Shown: positions 25,741 through 34,749, counted from the stretch's first letter. The stretch: 64,000 nt of DNA from Crocinitomicaceae bacterium (GCA_018402525.1 JAGYIR010000011.1:1-64000), one strand, 5' to 3'. Notes: generated by a model not told the origin, from the sequence alone. Numbers and translations are program-made.

Positions 25741-26499
25741 TTACTTGTTTCTCTTTGTTGAATCGGAATTAAATTGATGGATTTCGACTTTATGTGTTGT
25801 GTCCATTGTTTTTTTTGAGTATCCCAAATCAATCAAAGCGAACAAAATGCCTGCCGCACCTATCATAAAGGTGGTATTAATAATTGCATTGAATTTTGTC
25901 TCAGGATCTCTGTACCTGACAACGAAATAAATTGGAATGAATACAAGCATAAAAACCAACAGGCTGGAAAACAAGATTATATTCGCCATTGGCCAATGCA
26001 TGATTTTAAATAGTGCACCGATGGAACCTGCGGAGGCAGTTAGCATTCCTAGAGTCATAATCAATCGATTGCTTTTTACTTCATCGTCTTTGAATTTTAG
26101 GACAATGTTCAATGGTATAAATACTAGGCTGAAGAATGCGAGACTGAGTACAACAAATATTCCCGCTCCGGGCCAGTGCATGGACTTAAATACCACTCCA
26201 AATACAATAAGAAGTATGGTAGCGATTCCTGATATTTTCAACGTTCTTTTCATGGCGTAAAAATTTTTAAATGTTAATAATTTTTGTGTTTCAGCTTCAA
26301 TTTCACCAAGCTCCTTGTGGTAAAATCGGGCAATAGTCATCTGGTAGAACTCAAAAAAGTCCCCTTCATTAGGCATTTCATTCTCGATGATACAGCAGAC
26401 GTGATCCAAAATGTTTAGTTTGACGTCTTCAATCTTAACACCTCTTTTCCCTATGTCATCTAAAATGAAATCAACCTGTTCACTCGTTACATTATACAT
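25741..26499 (-). CDS. GldL-like membrane protein with duplicated MHWP hairpins
   Basis: A 252-residue protein. The N-terminal ~90 residues are soluble and helical. Six hydrophobic segments follow. Two contain the same motif, FKSMHWPGAG (residues ~125-134) and FKIMHWPMAN (~185-194), each at the start of a membrane helix; FK-x-MHWPGA is also the hallmark of GldL, the motor-associated inner-membrane protein of gliding and T9SS. The long GldL tail is lacking, so it is a relative and not GldL itself. It overlaps the PadR gene by eight bases and is presumably under its control. Function unknown. Confidence 0.7.
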   Translation of the reverse strand: MYNVTSEQVDFILDDIGKRGVKIEDVKLNILDHVCCIIENEMPNEGDFFEFYQMTIARFYHKELGEIEAETQKLLTFKNFYAMKRTLKISGIATILLIVFGVVFKSMHWPGAGIFVVLSLAFFSLVFIPLNIVLKFKDDEVKSNRLIMTLGMLTASAGSIGALFKIMHWPMANIILFSSLLVFMLVFIPIYFVVRYRDPETKFNAIINTTFMIGAAGILFALIDLGYSKKTMDTTHKVEIHQFNSDSTKRNK

Positions 26500-26836
26500 T
26501 GAGTATTGGATTGTCTATACCCAACAAAAAACGCATCGTTTTCATAAAGTCCGCCAATTCATTGACGCGCTCTAAAACAGTGCTTTTCCCTTGATCTGTA
26601 AGAATGTAGTATTTGCGAACGCGTTTCCCAATATAAACAGTCTCTGTAATCACATCTCCTTGCTTCTCAAGTGCATGAAGGGTAGGGTATAGTGCACCTT
26701 CCGTGATTTGAATTTTGTCAGAAGTTAACTCCTTAACCTTCTGAGTGATTTCATAACCGTACATTTTATCTCCTTCTTTTAGAAGATTTAAAATGATGGT
26801 TTTTAATGTTCCTTTTATTAGTTCTGATGAATACAT
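26492..26836 (-). CDS. PadR family transcriptional regulator
   Basis: A 114-residue winged-helix repressor. MYSSELIKGTLKTIILNLL and KMYGYEITQKVKEL give the HTH, ITEGALYPTLHALEKQGDVI is the recognition region, and the wing is KRVRKYYILTDQGK. The start is the family's usual one. Two palindromic sites overlap its promoter, so autoregulation is likely. The coding end overlaps the membrane protein gene by eight bases, an arrangement common for PadR proteins that control a neighbouring membrane gene. Effector unknown. Confidence 0.92.
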   Translation of the reverse strand: MYSSELIKGTLKTIILNLLKEGDKMYGYEITQKVKELTSDKIQITEGALYPTLHALEKQGDVITETVYIGKRVRKYYILTDQGKSTVLERVNELADFMKTMRFLLGIDNPILNV

Positions 26837-26840
26837 AGGT

Positions 26841-26848
26841 CAAATATA
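26841..26848 (-). promoter_or_regulatory. -7 promoter element of the padR gene
   Basis: On the minus strand TATATTTG matches the Bacteroidota -7 consensus TAnnTTTG and ends only four bases before the ATG. The transcript would then have almost no leader. The element overlaps the first operator arm, as expected for repression. Confidence 0.5.
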
Positions 26849-26896
26849 CATAATATTCTTATGTATAAAAATTTAATACATAAGAATATTATGTAT
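26846..26896. promoter_or_regulatory. Double palindromic operator, probably for PadR
   Basis: Two 21 bp arms (26846-26866 and 26876-26896) are perfect inverted copies across a 9-base AT spacer. Each arm is itself a palindrome: ATACATAA, five bases, TTATGTAT. This fits the ATGT/ACAT half-sites known for PadR proteins. The arms cover the padR promoter and start just 10 bases upstream of its start codon. They could also act on the plus-strand YcxB-like gene. Confidence 0.75.
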
Positions 26897-27031
26897 AAAT
26901 TATTAAAGTATTGTTTTTCAGTGTATTAAAAAAATAATTTTTTAAAAAAAACTATTCGCATGAGAAATTGAGATAAAAAATCGGTTTCAGTTACTTAAAA
27001 CTACCTTTGTAAAAAACAATTGTTATCCTCC

Positions 27032-27562
27032 ATGAAGTACTCCTATAAAATCGAAAAGGAAGATTTGCTTGAATTTCAGCTATACACGGCTTCCAAATCA
27101 GAAGTTTTAGCAAAAAAACGCAGAAATAATCGCGCGTTTCTTGTTGCCGTCTCTATTTTGTTTGCAGGATACTTTTTCTCCAGCGATGAAGTGATTATGG
27201 GAATTTACTTCTCGGTAATGGTCATTTTACTTGTCCTGTTTTACGCCAAGTACTTCTCATGGAAACAGAAACTGAATTACCGACGCTTTCTCGCCGCGAA
27301 CTACTCCAGCCGATTTGGAATGGAAGAAACGCTTGAAACTTTTCCTACCAAAATTCACGTGAAGGATAACTTTGGTGAAGGGGATGTGGGCGCTTCGGAA
27401 TTAAAAAGTGTGGTGGAGGTAGATACTCATTTCTTTATCAACTTGGAAAGTGGCTCGTCGCTTATTGTCCCAAAAGCAAATGTGAATGCGACACAGCTTA
27501 AAAGTGACCTAGCGCGACTTAAAGTACAAATGGACGAAGAGTTGGATTGGTCGTGGAAGTAG
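27032..27562 (+). CDS. YcxB-like membrane protein
   Basis: A 176-residue protein from the ATG at 27032; a TTG 12 bases upstream is also in frame. Two membrane helices form a hairpin at residues ~35-70 (FLVAVSILFAGYFF and GIYFSVMVILLVLFYA). The C-terminal soluble half is a PH-like YcxB domain (DVGASELKSVVEVDTHFFI, SLIVPKAN). TACCTTTG at 27002-27009 could be its -7 element. Function unknown in the family. A hairpin terminator follows at 27625. Confidence 0.75.
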   Translation: MKYSYKIEKEDLLEFQLYTASKSEVLAKKRRNNRAFLVAVSILFAGYFFSSDEVIMGIYFSVMVILLVLFYAKYFSWKQKLNYRRFLAANYSSRFGMEETLETFPTKIHVKDNFGEGDVGASELKSVVEVDTHFFINLESGSSLIVPKANVNATQLKSDLARLKVQMDEELDWSWK

Positions 27563-27624
27563 GCTGTGTTATGGCAAAGTAGGTTATGGTTTACGTAAAT
27601 ATTGGCGAAGAAAGAGCACAAAGG

Positions 27625-27646
27625 AAATCGTCATAAGACGATTTTT
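27625..27646 (+). terminator. Hairpin terminator after the YcxB-like gene
   Basis: AAATCGTC pairs with GACGATTT around ATAA and is followed by T, about 60 bases after the stop codon. Confidence 0.65.
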
Positions 27647-27775
27647 GCACCTTAGTGTTCTTTATTTTCCAGCACCACTGCACTGACTCTTTGCGCACCT
27701 GGCGATTATACAAATTGAGTTGTTATCGCGAAATACGCTAGTGCTAAGATATATATTGGCAAAGAAAGGGTGGTA

Positions 27776-29011
27776 CTATGAATAAAACAAGGTTTCCGTC
27801 TTAAATGTGAGAGTGAAACGTGTCCCGCTTTCAGTAGTTCGAGTGATACTACCTTCCAATTGTTGTGTCAACGTTTCCAATAATTCTAAACCAAAAGTTC
27901 CATCTTTTATGGGGGGCACCCAAACACCATTGTCAGCATATAAAAACGTAGTAGTGGTTGGATTTGATTTCACATCAATAGAAATTTCACCATGAGGCAT
28001 GTTTTTTATTCCATGCTTCAAAGAATTGGTGATTAATTCATTGAAAATTAAAGAAATAGGAACCATGCTTTTTACGTCCACTTTTTCTAATTCCGATTGT
28101 ATAGATAACTTCACGCGATCACCAACATTTAAACTTTCACAAATGTCCTTTGATAAGTTCATCAGGTAGGATTCTAAATTGATTTTCGCTAAATCATCGT
28201 TGGAATACATCTTTTCGTGAATCAATGCCATGGATCGAATACGCCCTATTGCTTCATTGAAGTGTTTTTGGACTTCTTCACTTTCCGTTTCAAACGATTG
28301 GAGCTTTAAGAGACTGGATATAATTTGTAGATTATTTTTCACCCTATGGTGAATCTCTTTAAACATAACTTCATTCAAATCATTCTGGTTTTTTATAATG
28401 ATTTGCTTTTCACTTAAATCCTTGTTGATTCCTTGTAATTGATACTCTGCAAATCGATTGGCGTCAATGAAATAATGAATAATATATCCCAAAATAAGGG
28501 AACCAATAATTGCGTTGATTGCTTGAAATAACTTGATGATTAGTGTGTTTTCTTTCATTAACACAATATTGGTATCAAACATAAAAAAGATATAACAAAT
28601 GAGTGAGGTTGTAAAGCAAATCAATCCCACTGCTCCCCATCTTTTCCCAAGTACAAAGTAAGCGAAAATCACCTCTGTCATGTACCAAACCAAATCAACC
28701 AAATGTATCATGTCTTGCACGAGAAACAATTGAGAAGTGCTAAGAATAATCGCGAGTAGTAGAAACAGTTTCGCAGCCAATTCATATTTACGCGTGATTC
28801 TAATGGTAATAAGGATAGTACTGCAAAATAGCAATGCCACAGCCATTACAGCAAGGTAATTAGGAGCCATAAGGGCAGTCACGAGAGTAAAAATTGAAAC
28901 CGCATAAAAGATGGCAATATTTACACTCCATGTAAGTTTGAACCTCGCTTGGTCGTATAAGTCTTTGTAGTCGTTTTTGGGTTGCTTAAAAAAGGCTATT
29001 GCAGTTGACAC
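27776..29011 (-). CDS. Membrane sensor histidine kinase, HisKA_2 type
   Basis: A 411-residue inner-membrane kinase. Residues ~25-190 contain about six membrane helices without a large periplasmic sensor, so it may sense within the membrane. A short linker leads to the HisKA_2 phosphoacceptor box MFKEIHHRVKNNLQIISSLL, then an ATPase domain with ISLIFNELITNSLKHG (N box), YADNGVWVPP (G1) and GTFGLELLETL (G2). No response regulator gene is adjacent, so its partner is unknown. Confidence 0.88.
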   Translation of the reverse strand: MSTAIAFFKQPKNDYKDLYDQARFKLTWSVNIAIFYAVSIFTLVTALMAPNYLAVMAVALLFCSTILITIRITRKYELAAKLFLLLAIILSTSQLFLVQDMIHLVDLVWYMTEVIFAYFVLGKRWGAVGLICFTTSLICYIFFMFDTNIVLMKENTLIIKLFQAINAIIGSLILGYIIHYFIDANRFAEYQLQGINKDLSEKQIIIKNQNDLNEVMFKEIHHRVKNNLQIISSLLKLQSFETESEEVQKHFNEAIGRIRSMALIHEKMYSNDDLAKINLESYLMNLSKDICESLNVGDRVKLSIQSELEKVDVKSMVPISLIFNELITNSLKHGIKNMPHGEISIDVKSNPTTTTFLYADNGVWVPPIKDGTFGLELLETLTQQLEGSITRTTESGTRFTLTFKTETLFYS

Positions 29012-29227
29012 AAAATGAAAATTAATGATTGTTCTACCTTATTATTAGGCAATAAAAGTTATCAAATATATGAAAAAGAAGTTCAGCTGACATGCGCAGC
29101 GATTCAAGTTATAGGGATGTTTTTTTTATAATGTAAGGGGATTCTAGCATCGTCTATTACAATGTTGCGTAACCATTGTCACACAATTAATAGCTAATTC
29201 ACATAACTTTGATTAAAATTATCCCCT

Positions 29228-30154
29228 GTGAATAACACCCTTCTTCGTCAAGTAGTTTTTGTGCTCTTAGTAGGAGCGAGCCTACTTCCGTGGGTTTCAG
29301 CGCCAATGGCATTGTTTGTAGGAATTGTGTTCGCCAATATTTTTCAATCGACATCTTCGAAAAGTACATCTTCTATCGTTAAGCGATTGCTCCAAATTTC
29401 TATAGTTGGACTTGGTTTTGGGATGAATATCACCACGGCACTTGAAGTAGGAAAAGAAGGGTTTTTGCTCACCGTTTTTACGCTCATCGTGGTGTTTCTA
29501 ATTGGCTGGGGATTGAGTAAACTATTTGGGTTGGACCGTAAAATTGCCTATCTGATTTCCAGCGGAACTGCCATTTGTGGAGGCAGTGCTATTGCTGCCA
29601 TTGCTCCGTTGATTAAAGCCAATGAAAAGGAAATAAGCATCGCTATTGGGACTGTATTTATTCTTAATGCAGCTGCGCTGTTTATTTTTCCGGTAATTGG
29701 ACATTTACTGGAAATCAGTCAATACGATTTTGGACTCTGGAGTGCTATTGCTATACACGATACAAGCTCGGTAGTAGGTGCTTCATCGCAATATGGCGAA
29801 ATTGCATTAGAGGTTGCAACCACGGTAAAACTCAGTCGTGCCTTATGGATTATTCCCTTGTCGATTATTACCGCGCTTGTTTTTCGCCGAACAGAACAAG
29901 GAATTAAATTTCCCTTCTTCATTTTACTTTTCATTCTAGCCATGCTTATTTCAAGTTGGATTCCACAGTATGCAGAAGTGTACAGTTGGTTCAGTTCCCT
30001 TGCAAAACGCTTATTGATACTCACACTATTTCTAGTTGGAACGCAATTAACACTGGAAACGATAAAAACAGCTGGGGTAAAATCAATGCTTTTTGGTTCT
30101 ATCCTGTGGGCGTTGATTAGCGTGATATCCTTGGTGGTGATATTGGTGTGGTAG
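29228..30154 (+). CDS. YeiH family (UPF0324) putative anion exporter
   Basis: A 308-residue polytopic inner-membrane protein with ~9-10 helices. Family motifs are LGFGMNITTALEVGKEGF, SGTAICGGSAIAAIAPLI and WSAIAIHDTSSVVGAS. Members are annotated as putative sulfate exporters but this is not proven for most. The start is GTG at 29228. TAACTTTG at 29204-29211 fits a -7 element. Single-gene unit. Confidence 0.9.
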   Translation: MNNTLLRQVVFVLLVGASLLPWVSAPMALFVGIVFANIFQSTSSKSTSSIVKRLLQISIVGLGFGMNITTALEVGKEGFLLTVFTLIVVFLIGWGLSKLFGLDRKIAYLISSGTAICGGSAIAAIAPLIKANEKEISIAIGTVFILNAAALFIFPVIGHLLEISQYDFGLWSAIAIHDTSSVVGASSQYGEIALEVATTVKLSRALWIIPLSIITALVFRRTEQGIKFPFFILLFILAMLISSWIPQYAEVYSWFSSLAKRLLILTLFLVGTQLTLETIKTAGVKSMLFGSILWALISVISLVVILVW

Positions 30155-30310
30155 GATTGCACTGCACAGAACCAATTGGTTCAAATATCCTAAAAAACAA
30201 ACGCTTCTCGGGCAAATCGTTATTATCTCTCTTAAAATGTGGAAAAGAAACTGAAAATCACGTATTTTCCGCAATGGAAATGTGGGGGAGAAGTGGTAGA
30301 TTTGGTGATA

Positions 30311-30853
30311 ATGAAAAAAAACATCCAACGCATTCTAATTGTATCCTTACTACTATACTCCTGTAAAAGTGAGCATAGTTCAGAAAAAGATACAATATCG
30401 TTCGTAAATACAGTCTATTACTTCACGTTGAATTTTGATTCAACCGATTGCACGGTTCATAGCGCATGCGATTGCTGTTCTGATCATTTGGTATTTCTCA
30501 ATGACAAAGAATTTGTATTCATAAATTATTGTCTCGCCGATAAAACGTACTTCAAAGGAAAGTATAAGATTCTTGATAGTGCCCTTCAACTTAACTTTAA
30601 CTCAACCCATGTGTCGAGAAATTACAATTGGGAGCGTGAATTGGACACCACCGGTACAATTAAAAATGAATACACCATCACTAAAACGACGTGGGATCCA
30701 CAACCAAGGAACATAGCTATTTTTCACTGTAAAGATAAGACATGTCTTAATGCTTCTTCAGAAAGTGTGACTTCTTACGGTGTGCGGGATACCTTGCAGG
30801 TAAATCAAATGATTGATCGTATGAAAAAGGATGGAATTTGGGAGAAATTGTAA
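30311..30853 (+). CDS. Hypothetical lipoprotein
   Basis: Starting at ATG 30311 the protein (180 residues) opens with a lipoprotein signal, MKKNIQRILIVSLLLYSCKS, with lipobox LYSC at Cys18. The longer frame upstream adds 24 residues without a signal and is less likely. The mature part has Cys-rich stretches (CTVHSACDCCSD, FHCKDKTC), suggesting disulfides or metal binding. No family recognised. Confidence 0.7.
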   Translation: MKKNIQRILIVSLLLYSCKSEHSSEKDTISFVNTVYYFTLNFDSTDCTVHSACDCCSDHLVFLNDKEFVFINYCLADKTYFKGKYKILDSALQLNFNSTHVSRNYNWERELDTTGTIKNEYTITKTTWDPQPRNIAIFHCKDKTCLNASSESVTSYGVRDTLQVNQMIDRMKKDGIWEKL

Positions 30854-31044
30854 ATTTCAGAGAATTGAGAAACAGAAACAATTTGTGAATAACTAAAGAT
30901 AAAATGTTGGTTTTGAGGGAGAGGAATGTAGGGGAGATTGGGTGAATGATAAATTTGTTGGTAAATTTGATACGTAGAGTAAAAACATTGTGTTACTTTT
31001 CGACTTATTGTTGTTTACTATTTAAACTTTATAAAATCAGGGCC

Positions 31045-31365
31045 ATGAAAACAATTATTTTTTCCATTATTCTAGTTATCTCTTCAATTACAAAAGCGCA
31101 AGAAACTTACACCAAAATTTTAGTAAACGACCAAGAAATTAATGTCATTTCTGCGTCTGAAAGTAACAGAATAAAGATTATTTCAAACGAACAAGAATAT
31201 GAGGGATTTGACCTTTCCGGTGTTGGGTGCGGGATTACAAAAAAAGATGACTATTGGATCGTAGTACCCTCCAAACCTGAAACCAAGGTAGTTTACTTAA
31301 CTGTTTCAGCTAAAATTGATGGTAAGTTTTATCAGATTTTCCGTCAAGAATTTCGTGTAGAGTAG
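31045..31365 (+). CDS. Small secreted hypothetical protein
   Basis: A 106-residue protein from ATG 31045, with a clear signal peptide (MKTIIFSIILVISSITKAQ). The mature ~87 residues look like a small beta-sandwich (ILVNDQEINVISASESNRIK, YEGFDLSGVGCGI). The in-frame extension upstream adds 33 residues that destroy the signal peptide, so I do not use it. Unrecognised family. Confidence 0.65.
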   Translation: MKTIIFSIILVISSITKAQETYTKILVNDQEINVISASESNRIKIISNEQEYEGFDLSGVGCGITKKDDYWIVVPSKPETKVVYLTVSAKIDGKFYQIFRQEFRVE

Positions 31366-31447
31366 TTATTTTGATAAACTACATTGGAGATTTACGTAAT
31401 TTGACATTTGAACTTAAAAATTATTCAGAAGTAACAAAAGAATATAT

Positions 31448-33979
31448 ATGATGAAAGCCATTAATAGTCTTCATATTATGAGGGAGTCAATCATACTGAT
31501 GTTATTGATAATGTCAACTGGACTAAATGTTTTGGGACAGAAATTGACAATAAATGACCTTACTAATTTTTGCAACAAAAAAACTTGGGGAGAAGTGAGT
31601 CAAATCCTTACTAAAAGTAATTGGATCTATTATGATTCTGAGAAAGGAAGTACCGATGAATTAAGCATTGTAACTTGGTCATATAGCAAGGAATTGTATA
31701 GTGATGAAGCTCTAGGATGGCTTAATCTGAGCACAGAAGAAGGCGAGCCAATAGGAGTTACTTATTCCTTTTTTAATAGTCGGTCATATTCGATGATTCA
31801 GGGTTCCATAAATTCCAATGGATTTAAGTTAATTGATAATAGTATTGAAGATGGAGAGGTTATTTCAATATATGAGAATAAGATATTTAAACTTTTTATT
31901 TCTATTATTAAACGAGAAAGTTCCGACTGGAGTGATGTGAGCACAACTGCTTATAGAATATCGTTAATAAAAAAATCTAGTATTAATGATCCAAGTAATG
32001 GTAAGAAAACAGATTATTATTATGGCGATGTTAAGATGGCTGAATATTCATTGTTAAATGGTGAGTTAAACGGTGAATTGAAAGCATTCCACGAAAATGG
32101 AAGACTAAAAAAAGTTGGTAATTACAAAAGTGGAAATGAATATGGTCTATTTAGGGAATATAGAGAGGATGGGAGTCTCGAAGTAGAGTACATGACATTT
32201 GGTGGAAAATTAAACGGCTTCATGAAGGTCTATAATTCAAGCGGAGAACTTAAATCTATAGGCAATTATAAAAATGATACAGAACATGGTTCTTTCATTG
32301 AGTATGATGACTATGGAAACAAAAACGAAGAGTATTCAATGCTAAATGGTTTGAAAAACGGAGAGTATAAGTTGTATGAAGATGGCAGGATATCTTCTTC
32401 CATGAGCTATAAGGATGACAAGTTATATGGAAAATATGTGGAGTTTATTTACGATAGTAAAACTGGAGTATTAAATTTCAAAATGACTGGTGAATATTTT
32501 GATGACGCTAAAAACGGGCAATGGAAATTGGTGCAATATAAAGATGAAAAAGAACACGTTTTGGCATATGAGAATTATGATGGAGGTATTAAAAATGGTG
32601 ATTTCAAAGAGGTTAGAGGGGATTCTTTGATTTTTGGAAATTATTTTAATGATGAAATCAATGGACCCTACATGGTTTATCTGGATATGACTAAAATGTT
32701 ATTTGGTGGTATTATTAATGGAGATTCTTCTGAGATTAATTTATCAGTTGTTGGTCAATATAAAAAGGACCAAAAAACTGGATTTTGGAAATTTTATGAT
32801 TTAGCTGAATCAAAGGTTAAGGAGGGAAGTTTTATTGAAGATAAAAAGGTAGGTGAATGGCGTTATTATCATTCCAATTGGTCTGATGAAAATGAAAAGG
32901 ATGCATCTTACTCGGGGGAATTGTATTTAATCGAAAATTATACTAGAGGTGAATTGAATGGAGAAAGCCGGAGATATTCATACCTTTCAAAAAACCGGCA
33001 TCTTTGTGCAAAGAATGAGCAGGGTTATGGTGAACAAGATACTTGTGTGACAATAGATTTTGAAAAGATTCAGGAGATAATCTATTATCAAAACGGGAAA
33101 CTCCATGGATTATATGAATTACAAGATTCGATGAATAAATTGATTACCAAAGGTTCCTATATGTACAATTCAAAACATGGCGAATGGATTGAGAGTTTTC
33201 CCTTAAATGATATAAATAATACACTTTACTATGTGTATGAAAAAGGTAATTACAATTATAATTTACGCGAAGGGAAATGGGTTCAATATTCTGACCCGGA
33301 AATTATTTATGCAACATTCAATTACCTCAATGGAGAGCTACATGGAGAGTTTGTTTCATTGAATGAATTCAATAGACCCAGGGAGATTAAAGTTTTTGAG
33401 AAGGGTGAATTTAAAAAAGTCACCTATTTTGATAGTTTGGGAATTAATATAACCAGCACATATGATATACGTAATGAAACCAAAGAAAATTACAAATGTA
33501 TAAAGACCGACTATTTTGAAACCCAAATTGTTTCTCAGGAGTATCGACTGAAGAAAAGTGAAGGAATAAATCATTCATGGTTTGAAATCACATTTTTCCT
33601 TGCTACAAATCCTAGCCCTACTGGAGAAGTCGTAGGCTTCAAAGATGGAGACTTCAAAGTGTTGAATAATAGCAAACAGCCTATAGTAGAAGGAACATAT
33701 TTCAAAGAGAACAGAATTGGATTGTGGACATATTATTATTACGATCAAGGAGTAAAGATTGAGACGAAATTTATAGACGACAAAATTGGTACAGAAATTT
33801 ACAAGCTAATTAATGGGGGATTATTAAATGGTACTTTCATTTATTTTGATGAAATAAATGGAATTAAAGAGGTGAGAAAAATAAAAAATGGTTTAAGAAA
33901 TGGTAAAATGACTTCATATGATTTAAAAACTAATCAGGTAATAAAAAAGACTAGCTACAAAGACGGGGTTTTGAAATAG
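31448..33979 (+). CDS. Large secreted MORN-repeat protein
   Basis: An 843-residue exported protein. Signal peptide in the first ~30 residues (ending LNVLGQ). After an N-terminal domain of ~150 residues, the chain consists of many MORN_2-type units with the pattern G-x-Y-x-x-G-x-x-x-G-x-W/F-x-x-Y, for example VGNYKSGNEYGLFREYREDG, KGSYMYNSKHGEWIE and EGTYFKENRIGLWTYYY. I count at least ten. Such repeats form long beta ribbons; related YwqK proteins are called antitoxins in annotation, which I would not transfer here. Low local GC. Confidence 0.85.
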   Translation: MMKAINSLHIMRESIILMLLIMSTGLNVLGQKLTINDLTNFCNKKTWGEVSQILTKSNWIYYDSEKGSTDELSIVTWSYSKELYSDEALGWLNLSTEEGEPIGVTYSFFNSRSYSMIQGSINSNGFKLIDNSIEDGEVISIYENKIFKLFISIIKRESSDWSDVSTTAYRISLIKKSSINDPSNGKKTDYYYGDVKMAEYSLLNGELNGELKAFHENGRLKKVGNYKSGNEYGLFREYREDGSLEVEYMTFGGKLNGFMKVYNSSGELKSIGNYKNDTEHGSFIEYDDYGNKNEEYSMLNGLKNGEYKLYEDGRISSSMSYKDDKLYGKYVEFIYDSKTGVLNFKMTGEYFDDAKNGQWKLVQYKDEKEHVLAYENYDGGIKNGDFKEVRGDSLIFGNYFNDEINGPYMVYLDMTKMLFGGIINGDSSEINLSVVGQYKKDQKTGFWKFYDLAESKVKEGSFIEDKKVGEWRYYHSNWSDENEKDASYSGELYLIENYTRGELNGESRRYSYLSKNRHLCAKNEQGYGEQDTCVTIDFEKIQEIIYYQNGKLHGLYELQDSMNKLITKGSYMYNSKHGEWIESFPLNDINNTLYYVYEKGNYNYNLREGKWVQYSDPEIIYATFNYLNGELHGEFVSLNEFNRPREIKVFEKGEFKKVTYFDSLGINITSTYDIRNETKENYKCIKTDYFETQIVSQEYRLKKSEGINHSWFEITFFLATNPSPTGEVVGFKDGDFKVLNNSKQPIVEGTYFKENRIGLWTYYYYDQGVKIETKFIDDKIGTEIYKLINGGLLNGTFIYFDEINGIKEVRKIKNGLRNGKMTSYDLKTNQVIKKTSYKDGVLK

Positions 33980-34007
33980 GCTCGCCACTTGTACTAACTT
34001 CCATCCA

Positions 34008-34032
34008 TTAATTCCCCCCAATCATTTCCCCG
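34008..34032 (+). repeat. 25 bp direct repeat, left copy
   Basis: TTAATTCCCCCCAATCATTT followed by CCCCG. It recurs with one mismatch at 34750-34774, so the transposase gene and both its hairpins lie between direct copies. Confidence 0.8.
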
Positions 34033-34082
34033 CTCCGCTGGATTTGCACCGCGCAGCAGCCACGGAGTGAATCCTGCGGAAT
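34032..34082. repeat. REP-like hairpin, left, interrupted copy
   Basis: GCTCCGCTGGATTTGCA (34032-34048) and ATCCTGCGGAAT (34071-34082) together equal the inverse of the right hairpin, but 22 bases are inserted between the two parts in the loop region. Confidence 0.75.
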
Positions 34083-34100
34083 AGTTCTTAACTTAATTGA

Positions 34101-34676
34101 ATGAAACAAGGTGTCAAGCACACAATAAAAAAGAACACTAGCTACTTCCTAACACTTACCGTTGTTGGTTGGATTGATGTTTTTACTAGAAAAAATCACA
34201 AGGATGCAATTATAAACTCACTGCGCTACTGCATTAAGAATAAAGGTCTGAATGTTTACTGTTATTGTTTGATGTCAAACCACTTACATTTGATAGTTAA
34301 CTGCAATGATCCCTTTGAATTAAAAGATGTCATTAGGGATTTTAAAAAGTTCTCAGCCAAAAAGATATTGAGTCAAATACAAAATGAACCTGAATCTAGA
34401 AGAGAGTGGATGCTAAATGAATTTTCAAAAGCCGCGGATGAAAGTCAGAAGCATAAAAGTTACAAGTTTTGGCAAGTGGGAAATCATGCAATAGAATTGT
34501 ATAGCGAAAAGTTTTTGTGGGATAAAATCAATTATATTCACAATAACCCAGTAGAAGAGGGTTTCGTGAATAATAATTATGAATGGAAATATTCTTCAGC
34601 GAGTAGTTATCACGAAATGGAATCTTTACTAGAAGAAGTTTATTGTATTCCTAGGATGCTACAAACGATTAAATGA
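34101..34676 (+). CDS. REP-associated tyrosine transposase (RAYT, Y1_Tnp)
   Basis: A 191-residue HUH transposase of the IS200-like Y1 superfamily. The metal-binding pair is in MSNHLHLIVNC (HLH), the fold start is YFLTLTVVGWIDVF, and the nucleophile Tyr is probably in NHAIELYSEKFLWDKINYIH, followed by NNPVEEGFV. RAYT proteins act on REP hairpins and are usually domesticated single-copy genes. Inverted REP-like hairpins lie 18 bases upstream and seven bases downstream. It is directly upstream of the thiamine riboswitch. Confidence 0.93.
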   Translation: MKQGVKHTIKKNTSYFLTLTVVGWIDVFTRKNHKDAIINSLRYCIKNKGLNVYCYCLMSNHLHLIVNCNDPFELKDVIRDFKKFSAKKILSQIQNEPESRREWMLNEFSKAADESQKHKSYKFWQVGNHAIELYSEKFLWDKINYIHNNPVEEGFVNNNYEWKYSSASSYHEMESLLEEVYCIPRMLQTIK

Positions 34677-34682
34677 AAAGAC

Positions 34683-34711
34683 ATTCCGCAGGATTGCAAA
34701 TCCAGCGGAGC
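34683..34711. repeat. REP-like hairpin, right copy
   Basis: CCGCAGGATT pairs with AATCCAGCGG around a 3-base loop with one central A-A mismatch. The 29-base unit is the inverse of the left copy. It begins seven bases after the transposase stop codon. Confidence 0.8.
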
Positions 34712-34749
34712 CGTTTAATTGTCGACCACACTTAAGTATTTTAGTTCTG

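Noticed and set aside
27597-27770. Direct repeat around ATATTGGCGAAGAAAG and ATATTGGCAAAGAAAG
   Set aside because: Two short imperfect copies in an AT-rich gap; no structure or further copies seen.
30169-30182. Perfect palindrome GAACCAATTGGTTC as an operator
   Set aside because: A single short site 15 bases after a stop codon with no matching copy or regulator nearby.
30148-30366. Overlapping open frame between the YeiH and lipoprotein genes
   Set aside because: It overlaps both genes, lacks any motif, and the lipoprotein signal starts cleanly at 30311.
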